Origin: Herpomyces periplanetae
Lineage: Eukaryota > Ascomycota > Laboulbeniomycetes > Herpomycetales > Herpomycetaceae
Direction of reading: 5' to 3'
Length of the DNA stretch: 64,000 bases
Assembly: GCA_009733715.1 (NCBI GenBank)
Contig: WMKJ01000007.1
Span: 124,001-188,000, forward strand
Shown here: one piece after another, positions 1 to 9,412 of the stretch
Layout: the number at the start of each line of letters is the position of its first letter
How positions within the stretch are numbered: the first letter of the stretch is position 1
Translations under genes and position numbers: made by a program
Notes under the pieces: model-generated
Database searches by the model: none
Told to the model about the DNA's origin: nothing
The model's input: the letters and a program-made list of their open reading frames with translations, nothing else

Positions 1-727
1 GTTTTGCCAGCCCTTTTTCAAGAGAGATACAAGATAATTTATCGCGAGCATAATATTACCGACAAGCTCGTCTTCGCTCATTCCAACATTACCCACGGCT
101 ACACCCATGCAAAGGACTTTCTTCAGTTGAAATTTGATAGTAGACTTCACCTCTTTGACTTTATTTGCCATATCATCGGCCTGGGAAACGGGAATTGGAA
201 ACTTTCCGGCTTTCGACAAACCTGGACCGAGTAAACGAGGAATTTGCTTAATCAAGGAATCCGATGCAATAAAAGCATCATACTTTGCCGCCAATTCTGT
301 CAGATAATTAAGTTAGATAATTCAGTGGGTAATTTCAAGTACGATCGTAAAATTGTATACTTTTAATTAACTTTTTATTCTTGTTAAGCTTTTTCAAGTC
401 ATCCGCTGACATTGAATCCAATCCCAAATGTTTAGCCCGATCAATATCATGTTGATCACCTAGAATACTACATGAAAGTTGAATTTGTCAGTTTAAACCA
501 AATGTAACGTATCGTTAAATAGAGTTGTGTAAACTCAATGCCATACCAAATTGACATTCCAGGTCGCGGCACAGTAGGTAACTGCACTGTTCCACTAAAT
601 CGTTTATCACGTTGAGGATCATAATTCTTTAAACCAATTTGTAACTCAACGGTTTCCAAGAATTTTCGCTTTTTTGTTTCCAGAGAGTATTGTAATAACT
701 CCTTAACGTTTGCGCGCACACCAGCGA
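1..727 (-). CDS. RPL10A: 60S ribosomal protein L10a (uL1), partial at the left edge
   Basis: Large-subunit ribosomal protein that forms the L1 stalk at the E site and helps release deacylated tRNA. Three exons read on the minus strand: 547-727, 361-467 and 1-296; phases agree at both introns (donors gtatgg and gtatac). The translation carries the family landmarks [79 protein letters not shown] and [16 protein letters not shown]. The frame runs off the window at base 1 after LLKKGWQN, so roughly the last 17 residues are missing. The start codon is not in the 547-727 exon: an acceptor (..aaaag) before tc-gct-ggt implies a tiny first exon ending in phase 1, as is common in ribosomal protein genes, but it could not be located with confidence. 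Head-to-head with NAXE. Confidence 0.95.
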
Positions 728-866
728 CTTTTATTCATTTACCATTACCAACTCCATTAGTCTCTTTCATCGATAATATTCATTACACCAGCACACCACC
801 AAAAATTCCAGCAAACAAACTAAACCTTATACACTCCCAACCTTTAACATACCCGTAACTTTTGAC
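728..866. promoter_or_regulatory. Short divergent spacer between RPL10A and NAXE
   Basis: About 140 bases separate the second RPL10A exon (minus) from the NAXE start codon (plus). The tiny first RPL10A exon must lie here or further right inside NAXE intron 1 (912-1270). Both promoters must therefore share or interleave in this stretch. No clear TATA box was identified. Confidence 0.45.
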
Positions 867-2382
867 ATGGTGACCAGTCTTCCAGAAGGTAATAAACTTT
901 ATAACCCTATGGTAAGGTAAACGCACTCGTTTTAGAATTTATGAACCAAAATTTTCTTAATTTATCAATCTTTAACCTCCCCTCAAATCCCTCCCATAAG
1001 TGTGTCTTCTCGCCTAACTCATCTTTTTCCCCTCTTAGTAAGTATCATATTAGTCATCGGCCGGTTCTTTGCCTTGGAAGGGTAGGAGAAGGAAGAGATG
1101 TCGAGAGAAAATACGCGTGGTTTAGGATTCGAATGGTATTTGTGGTTTAAAATTGGAAAAATGTTACGAGTGAGATTGAAAATCTATCGAAGCTAATAGA
1201 TCAATGCAAATCTAACTTTATATGCTCTTAATTACATGTTCCTTGCCATGCGAGGGGGCATTTCATTTAGACTTTAAATGCTGAAGACGCTGCACAATTG
1301 GACGCACATTTAATGTCTGATGGGGGCTTTTCCATTCATCAGTTGATGGAATTGGCTGGTTTATCCGTTGCTGAAGCGGGTAAGTATATTATTTTGAAAC
1401 AGTCTAATTTATGTGAAAACGCGTAAATCTACGCGCGATTCTTGAGCATGGCTAAATGTAATATAGTATACGAACTTCATGCCCCTGCCAATGGTCCAAA
1501 TGTCATCGTACTTTGCGGTCCCGGTAATAATGGTAAGTTATATCTAAAATAAGTTTTGACCCTAACCAACCTGATAATGAACGTGTATAGGTGGTGATGG
1601 ACTTGTGGCAACACGCCATTTGCAACATTTCGGTTACGCCCCTCAAGTTTATTATCCAAAGCGTGGACGCGGTGACCTTTTTACAGTAAGCTTTACTTTC
1701 GTGCTACTCTGAAAAAAAACAACTGGCAAATGTTGATCATGTTAAAAGCAATTGCTTAAGCAAATCACCGATCTTGAAGTTCCCCTGATAGAATTAGAAC
1801 CTGATACCTTGAACAACGCCGACTTCATTGTCGATGCCATATTCGGTGAGTGTTTGTAGGGTGTACACCTGCTTGCCTATCCTTCGGTAACATGCTAACT
1901 ATTATTACATCAACTAGGCTTTAGCTTTACAGGTAGTGTACGTGCACCGTTCGATCATGCTATACAGATGCTACAGCAAACCAGTACCCCCGTACTCGCC
2001 GTAGATATTCCTTCATCATGGAGTGTAAATGATGGACCTCCCGTGGAAGGACTCGGTAATACCTATCACCCTGCTGCTTTGATAAGTTTATCTGCTCCAA
2101 AAGCAGGCATGCGCTTCTTTCACGGGAGACACTTTCTCGGGGGAAGGTAAGTAAACTTAATGTATCTTTCACCATAATCATTCGCTCGTATAGTGGAATG
2201 GAATTTAGCACCCTGGTACACGCATTATTGGCTAATACAAATTGTATTGAAAACGTAGGTTTATATCCAAGCGTTTATTACGAGCTTTCAACATCGAAAT
2301 TCCCCGTTACGAAGGAACCAAACAGATTGTAAAGTTACCGAAAGATTGGATTGCGGACAATTCACCGATAAATCATCAGTGA
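867..2382 (+). CDS. NAXE: NAD(P)H-hydrate epimerase (YjeF_N family)
   Basis: Repairs damaged NAD(P)H by epimerising R-NAD(P)HX to the S form used by the dehydratase. Seven exons: 867-911, 1271-1379, 1467-1532, 1591-1685, 1749-1845, 1918-2146, 2259-2382, giving 254 residues, close to the yeast enzyme. Phases match at all six introns. Landmarks: [17 protein letters not shown] near the N-terminus, the nucleotide-binding loop [60 protein letters not shown] and HFLGGRF. Intron 1 (359 bases) is much longer than the others (58-112); its donor (gtaagg) was chosen because it keeps phase 0. The exon 5 acceptor after gttaaaag restores [12 protein letters not shown] at the family length. No obvious targeting peptide. 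Exon 1 is the least certain part. Confidence 0.93.
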
Positions 2383-2759
2383 TGTCAAATGAACGGAACT
2401 TCTTAGTACGGCAATAACTATTAAAAATTTTACGGCTGTATAAAGCAATAAATGGAAAATGGGAAATATAATGTTACGAATAAGATTAACTATAGATTTT
2501 AGGCGTCCGAGATATGATATTGATAAGAGAGACTAACTTGCGGCGGGGAGGGGGAATTGACGAATAAGTCTGTTTAAAAAAGTATCGTCGCATGCAAGTT
2601 AAAAAAGGAAAGTTGAGTGGCATAAAGAACCAAGGATTAAACAACGCACGCGTGCACATTCGACTTTTACCGTCTGAGCATGGGCTCTAAGTTTATGAGA
2701 TATTGTGCAAAATGGCGTAGAAGTTAACGGAATTAAAATTATAATTAAGCTGAAGCTAG
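2383..2759. other. Spacer between convergent NAXE and the 836-residue gene
   Basis: Holds the two 3' ends. An AATAAA at 2447-2452, 65 bases after the NAXE stop, is the likely plus-strand polyadenylation signal. Nothing else is recognisable. Confidence 0.5.
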
Positions 2760-5270
2760 TTAATTCGGCGTTGCGACAAGTTGGCGCTCGGAATTGGGTT
2801 CTAAGCTGTACGGCAAGTCAATACTAAGATCAGTATTAAGATCTGCGTCCTGAGGATACAAAAGGGGAGATGGAAATGTGAAAGGAAAGTCGCAAAATGA
2901 TTGAGGGCGGTAAGAAGAGGCAAAAGAAGGCTTAAATTTTAAAGGAGTTGGAACGGGTGAATTTAACTGCTGAAGCCATTCGACTGAGCGTTTCCATGCA
3001 TAACTACGCTTGTAGATGCTCTCAACAGAGTTGGAATCATTAGCGGATGGAAGCAGTGAGTGAACAGATGACTGATATGAGGTGCGTTTCGATCGGGGTT
3101 GATCAAATCGTTCGTTACAATCTTTGGTAGTATTTCCATTTTTCCAGGGTAATCCATTTCTCGGAAACATACAGAGAAAGTGTTCACACTGGCTAACTTC
3201 GGTAGCATCAATGAGCGGAGCATCAACTACCAAAATTGGCAAACTTTGCATGACGGAGTATATAAATAACCATATACCAATGCGAAAGCTTTGAGCAAAT
3301 TGAATTGAACGGCCTGCCCATGATTTGCGCTCGGCCTGTCGGAACTGTGAAACAAGCGAGGAAGCACTTCCAATAGTTGGACAATCGGTATTATACGTTG
3401 ATGATATCACAGTGTCAACGTTAAACGACTTGAGTGAAATTTTCATCATTGAAGAGTTCAAGTCAGGCAAAATAGGAACATCAAAAGGTATAGCAGGTAG
3501 CACAGGTGGAAGTGAATTATCCGTTTCAGCTAGAACACAACGAAGAGTTTGAATTGTAAATTCATGGGACCTTTCTGTACACCGCTCCGGCTTTCGGTAA
3601 CGCGGAATCGCGCGGGGCGATACGTTGGACCTATCAACATATAAATCGTACAATTGACAGAATTCATCATAAACCTGTTTTAAGACCACTCGGTTTAACC
3701 CGGAAGTCTCAAGTTTAACTTTTTTTCGTCCGGCTTTGGGGGGCCACGATCCGTATCTTCGTCGGACATGGTTCAAAGTTATTCGCCTGGCCACAAGAAA
3801 GCCTTGCTTCCAGACGTCGAAACGAACAAATTTACATTCAATCGAAGTTTTTGAGCTCATTAAACCGGAAAAAACGTAAGGGAAATGGAACTCTAGAAGT
3901 TTATCATGAACAAGGCGTACCCGTGATTCCAAATCCATAACGGCACGTTCGATTCTTTCACGAGTGCGCCAACTAACGTATTCCTCGTATTCAGCGAGGT
4001 TAATGCGAACATTATCACCGTACATTCCGACCACCCTAGAGAAACAGTATAGGTAAAATTGTGCATTACGCATACATTCGCCCAGGATTAAACCTTGAAC
4101 TACAGTTTCGACATCGGCATTCGGATCACCAAGACCTAAGCGTTCGACGAAAGCGTTAAACTTGGTGTCGACAATTGGTGTAAAGCATTGGGGAGAGCTG
4201 TGTTGAATGAAATGGTACGCATCTAAACTATGGGACAGTTTAGCAAAGATGTGAACGAGGGTGGGGTTCTGTCGCGTGGCTACGAAAAACCGGTCGTTCA
4301 AGAAAGCAAAAAGATTTCTGATGGCTACAAGAGTCTCGATATCATTTTCGTAGGCCAATGTAACATGATCCGCTGCGGCAGCTTGAAAAACTCTTAGGTC
4401 AAGCGAAAGATATACATGATAGAGTTGAGCAGAGTCATGTGTTGCAGAGAGAAGTGCGGATAGGGTACGAGAGTGTCGGATTAGTGAAGAGTGCAATTTA
4501 AATGAGGGGGGCAAATGAGAAGAAGGGGAGGATAAGTACACAAGGGTATCAGCATCGTCGAGCCATAACTCGTTAACTTTTTGGCATTGGGTGAGTAGGT
4601 AAACGTTATATGGAAGTGGAGATGTTGATTCGTAGGGAGAAGATGAAGGCGATAAATTAAGCTTCCAGGGACACTTTAAAGTATCATTTAGGGATTGGGT
4701 TGGTTTTTGAGCAGAGTTAAAGTTCCATGTAGCGGAAAACCAGCTTTTATGTCGAGATTTACGGTCAGAAGCAGACAGCAGAACAGCGGTACTAGGAGGG
4801 CGAAAAGTTTCGGACTGAATAGACGATGGGCCAGCAGCGTTAAGTGAAGAAGAGAACAGATTTCCAAGAGAAATGGAGCGAACTATTGAAATACGTTGAT
4901 AACAAGGTTTAGGAAGTTCGAAGAATCCAGAATTTAGAGGGGAGGATGAGCTTGATGTTTGAGAAGTGACAGAAGTATTAGTCGTACATGAAGAAGCAGT
5001 AGAAGGTGTTGGAGGAGAATTAGAATTGGGTGATAAGTCACAAGATGAACTGAGTAAAGAAGGATTAGAAGCTAATGTAGACGATGAACGATTTGGAAGA
5101 AGGTTGAATGTTGACAGGCGTTTCAAAGCAGATGGTGGGGAGAATAATTGCTTAGAACGTTTCCAAAATCTTGAAGACGAAGGAACAGAAGTGGTCAAAA
5201 TAGCACGCGAGTGAACAAGATTACACGAAGTGTGAGGTGCAGATGAAGAAGACTGAGGAAAAGAAGGCAT
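2760..5270 (-). CDS. Conserved fungal protein of unknown function (DUF8004-like)
   Basis: Single-exon frame of 836 residues; ATG at 5270 chosen because upstream in-frame codons contain only a TTG and a TATA-like box sits 62 bases before it. Residues 1-210 are Ser/Pro/Thr-rich and probably disordered. The middle and C-terminal parts carry blocks I recall from uncharacterised fungal proteins: a helical region around FYLYCFSRVVGMYGDNVRINLAEY, then RRRYGSWPPKAGRKK, TSGLNRVVLKQVYDEFCQLYDL and VDRSNVSPRA, and later IGIWLFIYSVMQSLPILVV with CMFPRNGLPW. These resemble proteins annotated with a domain of unknown function (from memory DUF8004; not searched). No catalytic motif, signal peptide or clear membrane span. 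The function is unknown. It converges on NAXE. Confidence 0.82.
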   Translation of the reverse strand: MPSFPQSSSSAPHTSCNLVHSRAILTTSVPSSSRFWKRSKQLFSPPSALKRLSTFNLLPNRSSSTLASNPSLLSSSCDLSPNSNSPPTPSTASSCTTNTSVTSQTSSSSSPLNSGFFELPKPCYQRISIVRSISLGNLFSSSLNAAGPSSIQSETFRPPSTAVLLSASDRKSRHKSWFSATWNFNSAQKPTQSLNDTLKCPWKLNLSPSSSPYESTSPLPYNVYLLTQCQKVNELWLDDADTLVYLSSPSSHLPPSFKLHSSLIRHSRTLSALLSATHDSAQLYHVYLSLDLRVFQAAAADHVTLAYENDIETLVAIRNLFAFLNDRFFVATRQNPTLVHIFAKLSHSLDAYHFIQHSSPQCFTPIVDTKFNAFVERLGLGDPNADVETVVQGLILGECMRNAQFYLYCFSRVVGMYGDNVRINLAEYEEYVSWRTRERIERAVMDLESRVRLVHDKLLEFHFPYVFSGLMSSKTSIECKFVRFDVWKQGFLVARRITLNHVRRRYGSWPPKAGRKKVKLETSGLNRVVLKQVYDEFCQLYDLYVDRSNVSPRAIPRYRKPERCTERSHEFTIQTLRCVLAETDNSLPPVLPAIPFDVPILPDLNSSMMKISLKSFNVDTVISSTYNTDCPTIGSASSLVSQFRQAERKSWAGRSIQFAQSFRIGIWLFIYSVMQSLPILVVDAPLIDATEVSQCEHFLCMFPRNGLPWKNGNTTKDCNERFDQPRSKRTSYQSSVHSLLPSANDSNSVESIYKRSYAWKRSVEWLQQLNSPVPTPLKFKPSFASSYRPQSFCDFPFTFPSPLLYPQDADLNTDLSIDLPYSLEPNSERQLVATPN

Positions 5271-6722
5271 TATAGAAAGAAAATGGATAATTTTCCAAAA
5301 GGGTAGCTGGATCAAAGTAGTGAAGCTGGGGTTTATATAAGTGGGAAAAGATGCGATACGAAGATGATCACGATGGGAAAAAAGGAGCAAAAGGTCGGAC
5401 TGGTGGAAGAAGTAATGGCAGAATGAAACAAAGTATCAAATTCATAAAAACGAGGCGCACAAGCTAGAAGTATCAGGGAGAAGTGAATTAATGTGGACGA
5501 CGAGTAGCAGAAGAAAATTTTAAACGAAAAAAGGAATTTATGCGGCAAAATCGTCGAAAATTTTCATTCCTGGCGATGAGGTAATACGGCATCACGTGTA
5601 TTTCCTATTTAGGAAAGGAACGAATCGCCTTAATACATCTTGTCTTCGATTTTCGGGCGATCATGGTTGCTCTTGGTACTATGGAGGCCCATGTATGTGG
5701 ACTAGCGGGTAGGTTATTGAGGTGGAGTAATTTGTGCGGGTATGTGTTTGGGTGGATTAGTGGGAGCGCAAGGACGAACATGCACTTTCTTCATTTTGCG
5801 CGCCATGTGAGCAATGTACATTGGGCCACGCAATGTCTACGTGAGCCTTAGCTTGGTTTAAAGTGATTATTGTGCGTATGTGGCGAACGGGTATACAATT
5901 TTGGTAAAAACCGGTAGAATATACATACATGTGTGTTAACTCTTACTTAGCGGGGGTGTGTGCGAGTGTGCGCAACAGTGTAGCAGTTAACGGGTGGTTA
6001 AACGAGGTTCCCAGGATAACGGTTGTCGAGGCAAGTTGAGCGTTAGAGGTACTCGCCTTTGATATCATTCAGTGTCAAATTAACTAATATTTAATTTTAC
6101 CCGTGTATGCAATATGTTGAGCCTCTCGGGAATGCGAAAACCATCCAACAAGTTGGTTGCGCCTATATGCTGAGTCAATTGCTCAATAGAGCTTTGTAAC
6201 AATTATCTTATCTATACGGCTATGATCGCGATTGCACAAACGACAATAATGATTAAGCACGTGCGTTTATATATAGTGTTTCCCTTTGTAAAAGTTTATT
6301 TACTAGCAAAGGAACCCAAGAATATGTATGGAGGGAATAGATAAGTTAATATGAAGGTATAAGCTCACACCCGCTCGCCCACTCTTCGTTCAGATTAAAA
6401 TAAACTCGCATTTACTTGCACCGTGTGTGGACGTGTAACAAGTTTCCAAACTACTCGGTAGGAACGTCATACCCATTAAACTTGTGCTAGACGCTAATTA
6501 TCAACTAAGCCCTACCTTTTCTCCATCCTCGTTCCCACCCGCTCCCACGTCAGTGGCAAATATGCGCCACAAACAGTGGCTTGTCGGTGGAAGATCATGT
6601 GTTGGGTAGGGCGGGCCGATGATATTCCGGCAGAGAGAAAATTTTGGCGATAAAACAAACGCGCACTCGAAGGTGAAAGTTATTGCAGGTCGACAATTAA
6701 ATGGATTTTTCCAAACCCCACG
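5271..6722. other. Divergent spacer between the 836-residue gene and GEMIN2
   Basis: About 1.45 kb without a supported gene. The left 260 bases are purine-rich on + (pyrimidine-rich leader of the minus-strand gene). A TCACGTG palindrome core lies at 5592-5598. Small frames such as 5333-5548 (-) and 5663-5851 (+) have no family resemblance. Confidence 0.5.
5332..5339 (-). promoter_or_regulatory. TATA-like box of the 836-residue gene
   Basis: TATATAAA on the minus strand, 62 bases upstream of the ATG at 5270. The sense strand on both sides is pyrimidine-rich, as in many fungal core promoters. Confidence 0.5.
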
Positions 6723-7883
6723 ATGAAAAAATTCAGAAAAATTACCATTTCATGCTCATTACCATCGAATTCGGCCCTTGCTCTTCCGTTGACACCCCAT
6801 CCTGATTTACCAAGCGATGATTTGCTAACTGTTCAAGCGCACCGCTACCTCAAACAAGTTCAGTGAGTCGTGAAACGTGCTAAACCAAGCATTTTAGGCG
6901 TTGGTTGGATTTTTCCTAGGTGCTTTCAGCCCTATGGATGCCGCTCCGTTAATTATTCAGTGCATGTGTGGTTAACGTCTGCACCTTAATGTGGTGCGTC
7001 ACGTTGCGTTGCACGACCCGGCGCGGTGCATGCGATTGTGCGGCGCCGCGGTCGTTGTCGTCGCGTATCGTACACTTTTAGTGAACAAGCTCAACGAATT
7101 CCTGCGCTATTAAGCGCACCGCCTAAACTTGAAGAGTCATCTGATAATAATAGTTCATCGAGACTACCGCTGAGCACGTCCAGTCCATCCTTGCCGCGTA
7201 TCACACCGCTAAATATCAAGCGTATAACGTGTTCCGAAGCTTTTCATGTTCGACTTTACGCTAATTATTTGCGCCTTCGCAATACACTTGCTAAACATCG
7301 CGTGTTTTCAGTTCCTTGTGATTCAACAAATGTTATTACGTGTCATACTAAGGCTTCCTTTGCCCAGTGGAAAAAGTTATTTCTCTCTTCATTACCCCGT
7401 TCCAGTCAACTTATTCAATTTAACCTTTCATGTCAGATCGCTCTTTTGCGTTACATTACGCGTTGCTTGACTATGGTCAACCTTGTTAACTCTAGTCTTC
7501 CTTACTGGATATGGGGTTTACTTGCACTCATACCTCCGCCTGGATCTTTATTGAATGATCATATTTGGTACCTTCGATCGCTCGTTAATCGAGTAGTTTC
7601 CCTTAAATCAAGTCCTGCTTCGCGTGATTTGGAAGATCATACGTCTACATCTATTGACACTCCTACTTCCTCTTTCACTCGTCGAAATTCATCATCTCCG
7701 ATCAACGATGATTCATCACCCTCATCCTCACCTCCGCCCTCCCCGTCTATTTCTCACTCTAATTCTTCTTTTCCTCCTACACTACCTCAACATGACACCG
7801 TGCTTGCGATACGCGAGATGATCATTTTTATAGTCGGCCATTTTTACGCTCAAAAGGATCTTCTTGTTCATCAATGGTCATGA
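6723..7883 (+). CDS. GEMIN2: Gemin2/SIP1-type SMN-complex subunit
   Basis: Gemin2 holds the Sm pentamer during spliceosomal snRNP assembly together with SMN (Brr1 in budding yeast, Yip11 in fission yeast). Two exons, 6723-6862 and 7082-7883, give 313 residues; human Gemin2 is about 280. The splice (gtgagt ... cacttttag) joins codons into LKQVHEQAQRIPALL, matching the family's YLRRVQ-x-EAAQxPDVV. Further matches: HRVFSVP, WKKLFLSSL, IQFNLSCQIALLRYITRCLT, LPYWIWGLLALIPPPGSLL, IWYLRSLVNRV and the C-terminal IIFIVGHFYAQKDLL, which corresponds to LLICLVxRYFDQRDLAD. A Ser/Pro-rich insertion of about 55 residues sits just before that last helix. ATG at 6723 is the only in-frame one found in exon 1. 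Converges on MKK with 59 bases between stops. Confidence 0.88.
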
Positions 7884-7942
7884 CCGCGTCAACTTTCCAA
7901 TTCACGCTCAAGTTTATCACTTATACGTGAGCTCTTCTCAGC

Positions 7943-9412
7943 TCAGTCTTTCATCGGCCAAACATGCTCGAGAAACGCACCGATATTTACCCTTCGGTTC
8001 TTCATTTCGCATATCCATGGATGTTCTAACATTCTCCAGGGGGGGTGTCGTATGTCAGGGTTCTTTTCCAGGCTATGCACATTCACGTTAGTCTATAAGC
8101 TTCTATTCTAATCGATACACAGCAAGTATGCACACATACGTCCACACACGCTTGTAAGAAAGGCCGTCTACATACCAATGTGCTATGAAATTCTTGAAAT
8201 TATTACTCCAATAGATTCCGCTTTCCGGCTCGTCCCGTAAAACTGGAGTTGGCTGTCGTACGATGTACGTTAACAGGTCAATTAGCCCCGCTCGAAATCG
8301 TATGTCAGGCTCTTCTGTTGCAAATGGCATACGATGTTGTGCAACCTCCAACATAGTTACTCCCAGGCTCCATACGTCGCTTGTAATGGTATAGGATTGT
8401 CCGGTAATCCTTTCGGGGGCCATGTAAAAACTGGTTCCGATAAACGTGTTGGCATCACCTTTAGTACTGAATTCCCCGCTAACGCCAAAGTCGCATAACT
8501 TAATTTCACCGTTTCGCTTTAACAGTATATTCGATGGTTTAATATCCCTGTGTAATATTCTGTGAGAGTGTAAATAAGTAAGTCCTTCTAACACGGCTAT
8601 GGAAATTTTCCCCAAAACCTTTTCGCCCGTACGTCCTCCAAGTCTCTTGATTTCCTTGTATATGCTGTCTAGAGATCCTCCTTCGCAGTATTCCATTGCA
8701 ATGCTGACCGTCCCCGTGAAATCGTCCATGAAGCCCCCATAATAACGACAAATGGTGTTGCTACGAAACTGCCTATTGTAGTTGATTTCGCGAAAGATTT
8801 GCTTTTTCACACTGGCATCCGGGTTCGTAGTGATTTCCTACGTGCATGCACGCGCGCGTTAAGTATGTATGTGCAAGTTAACGGATACTGAACCCACTAA
8901 TCACTCTCTAGCCCACATAGCGTTGAGTTTGCATTCTAGCTTACAGCGTTGAACTTACCTTTAATGCAAATTCAATGTGCCCATCCTTTAATTTACATCG
9001 TCGGACCGAGCCACTTGCACCCTCACCTAGAATACCTAAGACAATAATCCGGCCATCTAAACTAGCAGCTTTCCACCCTGCTTCGTCCAATTGATCCACG
9101 TCTTCGACATCATGAGTTCTATATAGAGATTAATATTAACCAAAGGTTGGCAGTCAATCGTACCGTATTAATCACGGTTTAAACGTACCTTTCCGTGGAA
9201 TCGGGAGCGTAGCTTTCGATGTCCAACCTTCGCTCATTACAACCCTTAGCGTCATTCTGTGTAGTATCCCGTACGTCTATTGGTTCACTGTGCTCGTAAC
9301 ACTCCTTTACGGTTTTACTTTCCCCTGCCGTGTTTCGCACGGGAATTGATAACTCAAGACGCGGTGTACGCGTGTTTCGAACCCGCCTATTCTTCCATAC
9401 GTCGTCGTTCAT
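7943..9412 (-). CDS. MKK2: MAP kinase kinase of the cell wall integrity pathway (MKK1/MKK2 type)
   Basis: Dual-specificity kinase that in fungi links the MAPKKK Bck1 to the MAPK Slt2/Mpk1. Four exons (minus): 9189-9412, 8959-9118, 8176-8837, 7943-8072, giving 391 residues; all phases agree. Domains: unstructured N-terminus to about 95, then kinase domain with LGEGASGSV (P-loop), FALK (ATP lysine), [28 protein letters not shown], and the family-specific run [47 protein letters not shown] and [13 protein letters not shown] follow, then [13 protein letters not shown] near the end. The last intron joins FIAHC-LEKNP, as in FIECCLEKEP of known Mkk proteins. Activation-loop position equivalent to MEK1 Ser218 is Gly, while the second site Thr is kept; I recall the same in filamentous fungal Mkk2. 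Confidence 0.95.

Noticed and set aside
1115-1140. GATTCGAAT resembling a tRNA T-arm
   Set aside because: Flanking bases do not form a T stem and no anticodon or acceptor stem is present.
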